Source of the DNA: Clostridium sp. D43t1_170807_H7
Lineage (GTDB): Bacteria > Bacillota > Clostridia > Clostridiales > Clostridiaceae
Direction of reading: 5' to 3'
Assembly (NCBI RefSeq): GCF_015555905.1
Contig: NZ_JADNLK010000016.1
Coordinates: forward strand, 19,361 to 63,229
DNA: 43,869 bases
The notes beneath the pieces are model-generated. The model searched no databases. It had not been told where the DNA came from and saw only the letters and a program-made list of their open reading frames with translations. Of this stretch, positions 17,266-26,105 are shown piece by piece; within the stretch, counting starts at the first letter, position 1; each line of letters starts with the position of its first letter. The translations under genes and the position numbers were made by a program.

Positions 17266-18096
17266 TTACCACTTAAAATCATTGTATGTTGTTCCTGAAG
17301 GAATAGATGATACAGTTTCATTTCTATCTATCTTATCAATTTTTATTATATCTTCCTCTGATAGCTCAAAATTAAAGATATCAATATTATCAGTCATTCT
17401 TCCATAGTGGGATGATTTTGGAATAGGAATAATGCCTTTTTGTATATGCCACCTTAAGGCTATTTGAGCAATACTTTTATTATATTTTTCAGCTAAATCC
17501 ATCATTAAAGGAACTTCTAATAATTGACCTTTCATAATTGGGCTCCACCCTATAACTTGTATCTTATAATTATTGCAATAATTAACTAATTCTCTTTGAG
17601 AAAAGCATGGATGTACTTCAATTTGATTAACCATAGGCATTATTTTGACAGTTTTTCTTAATGCTTCTAAATGTCCTATCTTAAAATTACATACTCCAAT
17701 AGCTCTAACCTTACCTAATTCATAAAGATCTTCAAAGGCTCTCCAAGTTTCGCTATTAAGTTCTGTAGGCCAATGTATTAATAACAAATCTAAGTAATCA
17801 ATATCTAATTTTCTCATGGACTCCTCAAATGATTTTATAGCTTTATTATATCCATGACTGTCATTCCAAACCTTTGTTGATAAAAGTATCTCTTCCCTTT
17901 TAACTCCACTTTCTTTAATTGCTTTTCCTATCCACTCTTCATTACCATAGAAGGATGCTGTATCTATAAATCTATATCCTAACTTTAATGCATATTTAAT
18001 AGTATCTATAGTCTCACTTTCATCTTCTAATTTATAAGTTCCAAATCCAATACTTGGTATACTAATACCATTTAATAAAACCCTGTAGCTATCCAT
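17266..18096 (-). CDS. Aldo/keto reductase
   Basis: 276 residues from the ATG at 18096. An upstream ATG (18111) lies inside the ribosome binding site GGAGAGAGGGG and is rejected. It is an (alpha/beta)8 NADPH-dependent carbonyl reductase. The catalytic tetrad is complete: D45, Y50, K75 and H108 in FIDTASFYGNE, STKVW and LLIHWP. The NADP-binding end is seen in IPIPKSSHYGRM. It is close to the YvgN/YtbE (2,5-diketogluconate reductase-like) group, whose usual substrates are small aldehydes such as methylglyoxal. It lies 82 nt downstream of the nuclease-helicase gene and may share its transcript. Confidence 0.92.
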   Translation of the reverse strand: MDSYRVLLNGISIPSIGFGTYKLEDESETIDTIKYALKLGYRFIDTASFYGNEEWIGKAIKESGVKREEILLSTKVWNDSHGYNKAIKSFEESMRKLDIDYLDLLLIHWPTELNSETWRAFEDLYELGKVRAIGVCNFKIGHLEALRKTVKIMPMVNQIEVHPCFSQRELVNYCNNYKIQVIGWSPIMKGQLLEVPLMMDLAEKYNKSIAQIALRWHIQKGIIPIPKSSHYGRMTDNIDIFNFELSEEDIIKIDKIDRNETVSSIPSGTTYNDFKW

Positions 18097-18178
18097 AACC
18101 CCTCTCTCCATTTACTTCATATTTAAGATATTATTATCTAATAATCTATCACTACTATAATACTTATTAATTAAAACA

Positions 18179-20734
18179 TTATTTAATGCTTTTTTTATTA
18201 ATATTAATCATATCTTCAAAGTAAACATAATTTATATCATCTACATATTCTTTTATATCAAACCCAAATCTATTTTCTAATAATAATGAACTTATAAAAT
18301 CTCTAGCTCTACCCTCTTCATTATCAAATTTAATCTCTCTATCTTTTCTAGAATCAGGCAAATTTCTTTCTATAGTATTTTCTATTATTCTTTTACTATG
18401 ATATAGTGAGGTTACAAAACTTATAAATCTTTTTTTATCTGGTGCAATTTTATTTAAGTAACAATCTATCCCATAACTCTCCTTAACCTTATTATAAAAT
18501 TTAACTATTTTATATACACTAACAATCCATTTATTTTCCTGAAATCTAGATATTTCTCTAAATTCATTAATTATTATTGCTTTTCTTTCCTCATCTAAAT
18601 TATTGTTCTGAAAATCTTTTATTTGCTTGTCCCACCATCTCATAATAAACTCTTTTTCCGGTAAAATACATCCATCTTCATACTCTGATATTAATGATTC
18701 TTGTTTATATATAGGAATATAGTATTTTTCATTTAAAATTTTGTAATAATTTATTTCTTTTTCATGAGAGTCAATAATTAGCTTTTCATATTTTCTATAA
18801 TTTTCTTTATACTTATACATATTAATGTTCCAAATAAATCCTATAGAATCAAGCTTATTGATAAACTCTTCATTTAATATATTTTTATTATAAAGAGTTC
18901 TTTGAAGGCTAACCCAACTATATAACCTTGAATACTCATCATCTTTAGGTACATTTAAATGTCCATTAACCTCTTTAAACTTCAATAAACTTTCAAAAGA
19001 TTCATCCCAATTATAAGTAATTTTTCTTTCTATATTTTTTAGCTCTGAAATTACATCTTCATGTTCTTCATAAAGTGAAAGACGAATCTCTTCATCATAT
19101 AATCCTATTTGTCTTCTATAAAGATTATTTATTACCTTTGCTTCTTCTAATTTTTTTCTAAAATTAATAAGTTCTAAATTATCTATATTGTCTACAAAAT
19201 CAAACACAATTGGTTTTTCATCTATTGCATCAGCTGTAAGACAACGCCCTAGCTGTTGATAATATACACTTGGTGATTTAGTATTTCTAAGCATGACTAT
19301 TCCAGTTATATTACTAATGTGTATACCCTCATTAAGTTTGCTTATAGCAAAAAGTAACTTTACTTCATTTTCATTATTTTCACTTTCAAAAGCTGCTAAA
19401 TTTTCCTTACTTTTTGTATTAGTTGAGGTTATAACAAAAGAGCTTACTTTAAAATTCTCATTTAATGCACTTTTAAACCACTTAACAACTTCATCTTTCA
19501 TTTCTCTTAAATGTTTATTATTTTCGCAAAAAACTATAAACTTTAATTTTTTATTATCAGGCAAATGCTTTTTTATTATAGATTCTACCCTACTTTCTTT
19601 CTCCCATTTGCTCTTATATATATTAAGTTCTTCTATATACCTTTTCTTATCTTCTAATGATATATTTAATTTCTTCATTAACTTAAGCTTTTTATCAATT
19701 TCTTTGTCTAAATCATACATTGCAGAAACATAAATAGGCATAGGTAAAATTTTTCTAACTATTGCTTCAGAAAGACTTATTGGAGTAGTTGAATTTCCAT
19801 AAAGCAGTTCATTAATCATATCTCTATTATTATCTAAAAATCTAATTGGAGTTGCTGAAAGTCCTACAACTTTAGCAGTATTATTTTCATGTAATACATA
19901 TTTAACAGCTTTTCCCCAACTCAAGGCTCCAGCTCTATGCATTTCATCTAAAATAACTAAATCAACATCTATATTGTCTAACTTTCCCTTTGAATACAAA
20001 GAGAAAAATTTACTATAAGTATAAAATTTACACTTAGTAATACTCCAAGGTGCTATTATTTTTAATCTATCTAATATTTCATTAGTAGGTGCTAAAACCA
20101 TAGATTTCTTATATCTATAATCAAATAAAAGTTGAAGTATAATAAAACTTTTTCCTGTTCCTGTTGCATTAGGAACTGCTACTCTATTATTATTTTCTAA
20201 AATTGCTTTAACCTCTTTATAGGTATATCTGTTATGTGGTTTTAAGTCAGGCAATAATATTCCAACATTACTTTTTTCAGTATAGTTATTTATCAGATCT
20301 TCTACAAAATCAAAATCTTCTAAAGACATGCTTGTCTTATTAAACATATTTGCATTTTCTACGTATCCGTTTAAAGAAATTATCATAAAGTATTTACAGT
20401 TATACTTTTTGCCACTTTCTTTTTCAAACTTTAATAATTCTTCAATAATATCGTGATTACCTAAAGGTCTCATAGTATTTTTAGCTTGTATTATCCAAAC
20501 TGTCTTATTAGGATTATCTTGTCTGGACAGTATTATATCTGCTCCACCATCATGGGAACCACCATTTATAGTTGCTATATATCCATTTCCCTCAAATAAG
20601 AATCCTAAGTACTCTTCAAATATTTTTCCTTTTATAAGCTTATCTATAGAATTAAGCTTTTCTTTTATTAAATATATATTTTTCTCATATGTTAATTCTT
20701 TTAACTCATTTAATATATTTTTAATATTTCTCAT
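18179..20734 (-). CDS. Mrr-type nuclease fused to SF2 helicase and HA domain
   Basis: 851 residues. Residues 35-150 form an Mrr/PD-(D/E)xK nuclease domain with E40, D66 (GGADIILS) and Q83-A-K85 (IIQAKN). An SF2 helicase follows: KPHNRYTYKEV, Walker A ATGTGKS (190-196), DEMH (263-266), SATP (293-296) and QLGR (494-497). A helicase-associated (HA) domain lies at 573-636 (WDESFESLLKFKEVNGHLNVP and the end LDSIGFIW). The last 200 residues are not recognised. The layout is that of restriction or phage-defence nucleases that move along DNA, but no methylase or specificity gene is adjacent. The AGGAG lies a long 13 nt from the ATG. The domain calls are clear; the biological role is inferred. Confidence 0.85.
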   Translation of the reverse strand: MRNIKNILNELKELTYEKNIYLIKEKLNSIDKLIKGKIFEEYLGFLFEGNGYIATINGGSHDGGADIILSRQDNPNKTVWIIQAKNTMRPLGNHDIIEELLKFEKESGKKYNCKYFMIISLNGYVENANMFNKTSMSLEDFDFVEDLINNYTEKSNVGILLPDLKPHNRYTYKEVKAILENNNRVAVPNATGTGKSFIILQLLFDYRYKKSMVLAPTNEILDRLKIIAPWSITKCKFYTYSKFFSLYSKGKLDNIDVDLVILDEMHRAGALSWGKAVKYVLHENNTAKVVGLSATPIRFLDNNRDMINELLYGNSTTPISLSEAIVRKILPMPIYVSAMYDLDKEIDKKLKLMKKLNISLEDKKRYIEELNIYKSKWEKESRVESIIKKHLPDNKKLKFIVFCENNKHLREMKDEVVKWFKSALNENFKVSSFVITSTNTKSKENLAAFESENNENEVKLLFAISKLNEGIHISNITGIVMLRNTKSPSVYYQQLGRCLTADAIDEKPIVFDFVDNIDNLELINFRKKLEEAKVINNLYRRQIGLYDEEIRLSLYEEHEDVISELKNIERKITYNWDESFESLLKFKEVNGHLNVPKDDEYSRLYSWVSLQRTLYNKNILNEEFINKLDSIGFIWNINMYKYKENYRKYEKLIIDSHEKEINYYKILNEKYYIPIYKQESLISEYEDGCILPEKEFIMRWWDKQIKDFQNNNLDEERKAIIINEFREISRFQENKWIVSVYKIVKFYNKVKESYGIDCYLNKIAPDKKRFISFVTSLYHSKRIIENTIERNLPDSRKDREIKFDNEEGRARDFISSLLLENRFGFDIKEYVDDINYVYFEDMININKKSIK

Positions 20735-20784
20735 TTTCTACGTCTTACTCCTAATTGTCACTAATTCCACAAAAATTATATATG

Positions 20785-20814
20785 CTGTATAATTAACTTT
20801 ACTTAATTATACAG
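20785..20814 (-). promoter_or_regulatory. 12-bp inverted repeat over the nuclease-helicase promoter
   Basis: Perfect inverted repeat CTGTATAATTAA / TTAATTATACAG with a 6-nt loop, 50-80 nt upstream of the nuclease-helicase start. On the minus strand the first arm contains TATAAT. It lies well downstream of the thioredoxin terminator (20916-20952) and no T-run follows it, so an operator is more likely than a terminator. Confidence 0.5.
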
Positions 20815-20915
20815 TAAAAACAAAAGAAATTTTTTATTTTAATAAATATATAACTATACTTATTGAATAACATTTTAGTATCATTAGCAATTAAATTTAT
20901 TATTTATATTAAACT

Positions 20916-20952
20916 AAAAAGACGTCCTAAACTTTAATTTAAGACGCCTTTT
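20916..20952 (-). terminator. Terminator of the thioredoxin gene
   Basis: The hairpin AAAAAGACGTCCTAAA / TTTAAGACGCCTTTTC pairs on the minus strand with two G-U wobbles and is followed by TTTTTAG. It lies 32 nt past the thioredoxin stop. Confidence 0.8.
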
Positions 20953-20983
20953 CATATAATAAAAAACATATTGACTATTTTTC

Positions 20984-21289
20984 TTATTTTCCTTTTTCTA
21001 TTAATTCTTCTATCATCTTCTTAGGCCTAAATCCAGTCATTCTATTTAAAAATTGACCATCCTTTAATAATATTAATGTAGGTATTGATTGTATTTGATA
21101 ATAATTTGCTAAAAATATTGAATCATCAATATTAACTTTAATAATTTTTACATTTTCATTTTCATTATTTATTTGTTCTAATATTGGTGAGAGCATTTTA
21201 CATGGTCCACACCATTCTGCATAAAAATCTACCAAAACTAATCCTTCATTTATTTCATTAATGAATTCTGATTCCTTAATAACTTTCAT
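20984..21289 (-). CDS. trxA: Thioredoxin
   Basis: 101 residues, the standard thioredoxin size. It has the redox motif W-C27-G-P-C30 in FYAEWCGPCKM and cis-proline P70 in QSIPTL. It is a cytosolic disulfide reductase. The ATG at 21289 follows AGGAGAG. No thioredoxin reductase gene is adjacent, so this may be a secondary copy. It follows the HNH gene by 139 nt and has its own terminator. Confidence 0.95.
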   Translation of the reverse strand: MKVIKESEFINEINEGLVLVDFYAEWCGPCKMLSPILEQINNENENVKIIKVNIDDSIFLANYYQIQSIPTLILLKDGQFLNRMTGFRPKKMIEELIEKGK

Positions 21290-21399
21290 ATTAGTTCTCT
21301 CCTATAATTTATAAAAAGACAGTTCTCAACACTTAATTTTTTGCCTTTACTAAAATTATATTCATTTAACTATTTATTGTTTCCCCTTAAATTAACAAA

Positions 21400-21416
21400 A
21401 TGTGATTTTATCACAT
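21400..21416 (-). terminator. Short hairpin after the HNH gene
   Basis: A 7-bp perfect repeat ATGTGAT/ATCACAT with a 3-nt loop, 12 nt past the HNH stop, followed on the minus strand by TTTTGTTAATTT. It is a weak intrinsic terminator. Confidence 0.45.
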
Positions 21417-21428
21417 ATAATCTTTATT

Positions 21429-21725
21429 TTAGCCTTTTTTTCTTGTGGCTCGTGATTTTTTTATAGATATACTTTTAGTTGGAGGTTGTTTTCTGATATA
21501 TCTCAAATACCTTGCGATTCTTTCATCTTTCTCTAAAGCTTGTAGTGTATTTAATCTCATTGCAAGCTCCTTATTAGTATATAAAGCATGAATTTGTTTA
21601 TGACAATCCTGACATAGTAGTGCCACAGGCAATTTTGCTCCTCCAACTTCTTTTGGTATTAAATGATGCTCAGTAATTTTAATAATTCCTTCGCGCTTAC
21701 ATAACTCACAAATATATCCTTGCAC
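21429..21725 (-). CDS. Small HNH endonuclease-like protein
   Basis: 98 residues with a compact HNH zinc-finger fold: CELC (6-9), HH in TEHHLIPKEVGG, the Cys pair CQDC, and H in HKQIHALY. The Arg/Lys-rich tail (KKSRATRKKG) would bind nucleic acid. It starts at a GTG (21725) with AGGTGAG 7 nt upstream. Chromosomal single-domain HNH proteins of this kind are common in clostridia and of unknown role; they could act in DNA repair or be mobile-element relics. The only other nuclease gene nearby, the nuclease-helicase, is on the same strand downstream of thioredoxin. Confidence 0.85.
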   Translation of the reverse strand: MQGYICELCKREGIIKITEHHLIPKEVGGAKLPVALLCQDCHKQIHALYTNKELAMRLNTLQALEKDERIARYLRYIRKQPPTKSISIKKSRATRKKG

Positions 21726-21931
21726 TATAATCTCACCTACATATCAATAATAATTATATTGAATAAATACTTATATTTATAACTACTATTTATAAATATA
21801 TTTTATACCTACTTTTTTTACAAATCATTCAATATATATTTATACAATTTACTATATTACTTATATTATACATTAACTTATTTAGAAATAAACATACCAT
21901 ATTTACCGTTAATTGTAATATATTAATTTTT

Positions 21932-21957
21932 ATGTTATTATTGTTTTATAATAACAT
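21932..21957 (+). promoter_or_regulatory. Inverted repeat overlapping the -10 of the 140-aa membrane protein gene
   Basis: A 10-bp inverted repeat ATGTTATTAT / ATAATAACAT with a 6-nt loop whose right arm overlaps TATAAT (21947-21952), 32 nt before the start codon. It is a plausible repressor site on the promoter. The rest of 21726-21931 is featureless AT-rich DNA. Confidence 0.45.
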
Positions 21958-21983
21958 ATATAAAATAAGAGGGAGAGATTTAT

Positions 21984-22406
21984 ATGGAAAATAAAAAACT
22001 TGGTGGGGGTATACTAACCATATCAATACTTTATCTAGTATTTTTAGGCTTTGGACTTATCGATAACATTATCAGCTTTTCAACTTTAGATCAAATTAAT
22101 GCTTTATCATCTCAAATGGGAATGCCTCAACTTACATCTGCGGAATTAATTATTAGTATTATTTTAAGCTTAATTTTATTAATTGGAGTAATTTTAATTT
22201 TGTTAAAAAAGAAAATAGGAGTTTATACTTTCTTTACAGTAATAGTAATAAATGTTATCTATTCTTTAATAATGAATGGTTTAAGCATACTTGTTTTAAT
22301 TTCAACATTAATAAGCTTAATATTACCTGGTTTACTTGCATACTTTATATATAAAAAGAAAGAAGTATTTGGATTTGAAAGTAAAGAAAATACTTTAGAT
22401 GCTTAA
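21984..22406 (+). CDS. Four-helix membrane protein of unknown function (140 aa)
   Basis: Four predicted transmembrane helices (about 9-31, 54-75, 80-98, 101-123) with a short extracytoplasmic loop after the first and an acidic C-terminal tail. The RBS GAGGGAGAG precedes the ATG at 21984. I recognise no family. It is a single-gene plus-strand unit with its own promoter and a strong shared terminator. Confidence 0.75.
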   Translation: MENKKLGGGILTISILYLVFLGFGLIDNIISFSTLDQINALSSQMGMPQLTSAELIISIILSLILLIGVILILLKKKIGVYTFFTVIVINVIYSLIMNGLSILVLISTLISLILPGLLAYFIYKKKEVFGFESKENTLDA

Positions 22407-22415
22407 TGAATATTT

Positions 22416-22451
22416 AAAATAAGGAAGCTAAAATAATAGCTTCCTTATTTT
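22416..22451. terminator. Bidirectional terminator
   Basis: Perfect 15-bp stem AAAATAAGGAAGCTA / TAGCTTCCTTATTTT with a 6-nt loop between convergent genes ending at 22406 and 22457. T-runs are present on both strands. Confidence 0.92.
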
Positions 22452-22456
22452 CATAT

Positions 22457-23638
22457 CTAATTATATATAGCCTTTATTGGATCTAATTTAGAAGCCTTAT
22501 ATGCTGGAATAATACCAAATATAATTCCAACTATAACAGATGTTAATGTTGCACCTATAAAGTTTCCTACTGACATTATTGCCGGAAAAGGTAAGAAATT
22601 ACTTACTAATTTACTAAATAAATATCCACATAGTATTCCAATAAGACCACCCATTCCAGTAACTATAATAGCCTCAAACAAAAATTGTAATAAAATACTT
22701 ATGGGTTTAGCTCCTATAGCTCTTCTAATTCCAATCTCTCTTTTTCTTTCTGATACAGATACATACATTATATTCATAACACCTATACCCCCTACAAATA
22801 AAGATATTCCTGTTACTAATGTAATAAATCCTGTTACACTACCTATAATTTGTTCATAAGCTTTTGTTATAGCTTGTGAATCTTCAAATTTATACTCTCC
22901 TTCTAAATCTGAATGTATATTTTTTAATACTGTATTCATTTCATCTATTATCTTTTCTTTATCTACATTTGATTCTAAATATACATCTAATTGCGTTATA
23001 TATGAATTATCTTGAATAGAAGTCATAAAATTTTTAGAAATATAACTTGATGCTGGCATTATTGAAAATCCTGTTACTTCCGGCATTACACCTATTACTT
23101 CATATATTTCATTAGCTATAGTTACACCTTTTCCTATAGCATCTTCAACATTATCAAATAAATACTCTGCTTCTGTATAAGATAGAATTATAACCTTATT
23201 GTCCTCTTCTTTAGCCTCATAACTTCTACCTTCTAGTACATTTAACTGCTTATTATTAAAACTATCTATGAATCCATAAGTTTCTTTATCAAAATATGTT
23301 ATTGCTGCTGCTGAAAATGTAAATCCTGCTCCAATTCCTTGTGGAATTTCAACTTTACTAACACCTTCTATTTTAGATAAGTCCTCTATATCACTTTCAT
23401 AAAAGTACTCTTCCACAATCATCATTCCTGTATTTCCTGAATCATAATATAAAGTGTATTTATTAGACTCTGCTTCTTCAAAAGAACTTAAAACTTCAGC
23501 CTTTAATCCATTTCCTATAGATAAAATAGTTACAACTGAACTTATTCCTATAATAATACCTATAGATGTAAGAAATACTCTTAATTTATGAGATTTTATA
23601 CTAGATATAGATGTTTTTAATAAGTTAATTAGGGACAT
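22457..23638 (-). CDS. MacB-like ABC transporter permease
   Basis: 393 residues with an N-terminal helix (about 20-42, GIIIGISSVVTILSIGNG), an extracytoplasmic MacB core domain, and three C-terminal FtsX-type helices (about 265-390) including the conserved SVSERKREIGIRRAIGA loop. It is the membrane subunit of a tripartite macrolide or peptide efflux pump with the ATPase and adaptor upstream. The gene overlaps the ATPase gene by 14 nt, with its ribosome binding site GAGGTGA inside the ATPase codons. Confidence 0.93.
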   Translation of the reverse strand: MSLINLLKTSISSIKSHKLRVFLTSIGIIIGISSVVTILSIGNGLKAEVLSSFEEAESNKYTLYYDSGNTGMMIVEEYFYESDIEDLSKIEGVSKVEIPQGIGAGFTFSAAAITYFDKETYGFIDSFNNKQLNVLEGRSYEAKEEDNKVIILSYTEAEYLFDNVEDAIGKGVTIANEIYEVIGVMPEVTGFSIMPASSYISKNFMTSIQDNSYITQLDVYLESNVDKEKIIDEMNTVLKNIHSDLEGEYKFEDSQAITKAYEQIIGSVTGFITLVTGISLFVGGIGVMNIMYVSVSERKREIGIRRAIGAKPISILLQFLFEAIIVTGMGGLIGILCGYLFSKLVSNFLPFPAIMSVGNFIGATLTSVIVGIIFGIIPAYKASKLDPIKAIYN

Positions 23639-24320
23639 TACTATTCACCTCACTAGCTACTCCATCTTTTATCATAATAATTTTATTAGCATATTTAGCT
23701 AAATCTCTATCATGAGTTACCATTATTATTGTCTTCTTTTCTTCATTTAATCTCTTTAAAATTCCCATTATTTCAATTCCAGTTTCACTATCTAATGCAC
23801 CTGTAGGTTCATCTGCAAAAATAACTGAAGGATTATTAATCATTGCTCTAGCTATTGCAATACGTTGTTGCTGTCCACCTGATAATTCTGATGGCATTCT
23901 ATTTTTCTTACTTTTTAAACCTACTAAATCTAAATATTTATTAACTAACCTTTCTCTTTCTTTTTTAGCAACACCACCTTTATAAAGCAATGGTAGCTCA
24001 ACATTTTGTCCTATTGTTAAAGAGTCAATTAAATGAAATTGCTGAAAAATAAATCCCATATTAAGATTTCTAAGAGTTGATCTTTCTGATTCATTTAAAC
24101 CAATAACATTTTGTCCTTTTAATAAATATTCACCATCATCAAAGCTATCAAGTAAGCCTAATAAGTTTAATAAAGTTGTTTTTCCACTACCTGACTTTCC
24201 CATAATAATAAGAAAATCACCTTCTTCAATTTTAAAATTTATGGACTTTAATACATGTAGAGAATCAGTTTTTAACTTGTAATACTTATTTACATTATTT
24301 AATTCAATTAAACTACTCAA
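23625..24320 (-). CDS. MacB/LolD-type ABC transporter ATPase
   Basis: 231 residues with Walker A GKSGSGKTTL, signature LSGGQQQR, Walker B VIFADEPTGALD and the H-loop VTHD, typical of the MacB/LolD efflux class. It starts at a TTG (24320) that overlaps the last codons of the adaptor gene by 8 nt (the minus strand reads GTTGAGTAG). No ATG occurs before Walker A, so a TTG start with translational coupling is the best reading. It powers the permease encoded next. Confidence 0.93.
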   Translation of the reverse strand: MSSLIELNNVNKYYKLKTDSLHVLKSINFKIEEGDFLIIMGKSGSGKTTLLNLLGLLDSFDDGEYLLKGQNVIGLNESERSTLRNLNMGFIFQQFHLIDSLTIGQNVELPLLYKGGVAKKERERLVNKYLDLVGLKSKKNRMPSELSGGQQQRIAIARAMINNPSVIFADEPTGALDSETGIEIMGILKRLNEEKKTIIMVTHDRDLAKYANKIIMIKDGVASEVNSNVPN

Positions 24321-25497
24321 CCTTAACCCCCGCCTTCGTTTCTGAAGTAGGATTTTTCATAACTACATCATTAGCATTAAGTCCTGATTCAACTATTACA
24401 TATTCACCATCTTCTTGTTGAATTAAAATCTCTACCTTATCTAAAATACCATCCCTATTAATAAAGACATAATTTTTCCCTTCTTCATTTATTACTGATG
24501 TTTTAAATACTTTTATAGTGTCATCACCTAAAGTAACTTTTCCTTGAGAGTGGAAACCATTAATTAAATTCTCTTGAGAATTTAAAGTAATTAAAACATT
24601 ATAATAAGAAACATTAGTATTAGTTGTTTGAGTAACCTGAGATAAGTTTAATTCTGTATTACTTACAGGTCTATCATCTATTTCTAATATTTTTCCATCT
24701 ATTGTTTCATTAGTAGAAATAATATTAATGCTTATATTATCATTAACCTTAATCTTAGTGTAGTCCTTCTCACTAACAACACCTTTTACTATTAATTCTT
24801 GACTTTCAATAATTATATATGGTTGTGTATAATCTTTTTCATTTGATGATAATACAATTGTTCCACCTATAGATGCAGTTACAACAAAATTTTTATCTGC
24901 TGCTAATTTTTCTTTTTTGTTATATAAAGAATTTAATGTTGTTTTAACACTATCTATTTGATCTTCATATGCAGAAACTTGCTCTTTATATGCCTGAATT
25001 TCAGCAGTAGTTTGTTGAATATTCATACTAATATTATCAGCCTCTACTTGATCTTGAAAATTAAATTCTTCTAATTGTTTTTTTAATTTGTTTAATTGAT
25101 TCTCTTTTTCTGCTAAATTATTTTTTGCATTAGTAAGCTTATTATTTATAGAAACCTTACTATTTTCATTAGATGTTATTTGCTCACTAATTTCTTCTAT
25201 TTGGGCTTCTATTGTAGGATTATTATAAGTAAATAAACTATCTCCAGCATTTACAGCTTGTCCATCTGTAACATGTACTTCACTTATTTCTCCCTTTGTA
25301 GAATCTATATAAATACTTTCACTTTCTCTTGGTGTAAGAACACCATTAATAAACACTTTTTCTACAGAAGCTATTTTATAATACTCTGATTTATTAACTG
25401 TTTTATCGTTTATATTCTTCTTTAAAAAACAAAATCCTATGGTACTAGCAATAATAATCGTTGAAATTATTGTTATTGTAATATATTTCTTCTTCAT
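24313..25497 (-). CDS. HlyD/MacA-like adaptor subunit of the efflux pump
   Basis: 394 residues from the ATG at 25497, preceded by GGAGGACAAT; an in-frame start 30 nt upstream includes the ribosome binding site and is rejected. An N-terminal membrane anchor (about 4-24) is followed by half of a biotinyl-lipoyl domain, a coiled-coil hairpin of about 100 residues (from EEISEQITSNEN to NKKEKLAADKNF), the second lipoyl half and beta-barrel domains. It bridges the MacB-like permease to the cell surface. It is the first gene of the three-gene operon. Confidence 0.9.
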   Translation of the reverse strand: MKKKYITITIISTIIIASTIGFCFLKKNINDKTVNKSEYYKIASVEKVFINGVLTPRESESIYIDSTKGEISEVHVTDGQAVNAGDSLFTYNNPTIEAQIEEISEQITSNENSKVSINNKLTNAKNNLAEKENQLNKLKKQLEEFNFQDQVEADNISMNIQQTTAEIQAYKEQVSAYEDQIDSVKTTLNSLYNKKEKLAADKNFVVTASIGGTIVLSSNEKDYTQPYIIIESQELIVKGVVSEKDYTKIKVNDNISINIISTNETIDGKILEIDDRPVSNTELNLSQVTQTTNTNVSYYNVLITLNSQENLINGFHSQGKVTLGDDTIKVFKTSVINEEGKNYVFINRDGILDKVEILIQQEDGEYVIVESGLNANDVVMKNPTSETKAGVKVE

Positions 25498-25570
25498 ATT
25501 GTCCTCCAATCTTTTCCTTTTTATCATATTTTAACATAGATTTTATCTTTTTCCAAAATATTTGAACATT

Positions 25571-25866
25571 CTAAGTAATACTATAATAAGCTTTAATATT
25601 AAAGTGTTTTATAAATGATCCTGTTCCAAGTATTTTATTAAAAGCTTCTCTAAACATTGTGTTATGGGCTTCTTCACGTTGTAATAAATAAAAAATAAAT
25701 CTTTTATTTCTTATTCTCTACTCTAAAGCTTTGAATAAAATAAGTTAGAGCTGCTGTTAATTCACCATTAGCTCCGCCTAATTGCTCTTGCATTATATTA
25801 GCATATGTTGAATTAGGTTTTCTCAACTTTAACTTGACGAATTAAATGTTTCTCATGTTTGAACAT
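25571..25866 (-). pseudogene. Remnant of a manganese catalase gene
   Basis: An ATG at 25866 with a good ribosome binding site (AGAGGTTAAATT) opens MFKHEKHLIRQVKVEK, then shifts frame into PNSTYANIMQEQLGG and ANGELTAALTYFIQSFRVEN. It shifts again, and after a large internal deletion ends LLQREEAHNTMFREAFNKIL up to a stop at 25571. These are the N- and C-terminal ends of clostridial Mn-catalase (CotJC-like), with about 100 central residues missing, including most metal ligands. At least two frameshifts plus the deletion make it non-functional. Confidence 0.8.
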
Positions 25867-26035
25867 AATTTAACCTCTTTCTTTCTAATACTTAACTTAA
25901 CTATAAAAGTTCCTTATTAGTTTTTCTCACTTTGTTAATGTTATGCTAATTTCATGCTATTTTTATTAACCTTAATAAATCAATATACTTATTATTGCTA
26001 ACTTATAAATTTAAAATACTTCTAAAAATAAAAAA

Positions 26036-26067
26036 CAACAATTGTTGACCCTAATCAATAATTGTTG
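26036..26067 (-). terminator. Terminator of the 57-aa membrane protein gene
   Basis: A 12-bp stem CAACAATTGTTG / CAATAATTGTTG (one wobble) with an 8-nt loop, followed on the minus strand by TTTTTATTTTTAG. It lies about 40 nt past the small gene. The span 25867-26035 otherwise shows nothing. Confidence 0.75.
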
Positions 26068-26105
26068 CTTTTATACATAACTATTTTAATAATAAACATA
26101 AAATT

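Noticed and set aside
19293..19733. 146-aa plus-strand ORF
   Set aside because: Antisense to the helicase domain of the nuclease-helicase; Ser/Leu/Phe-rich shadow without an SD.
25840..25866. Possible short functional peptide from the start of the Mn-catalase remnant
   Set aside because: The 17-residue frame is simply the catalase N-terminus up to the first frameshift.
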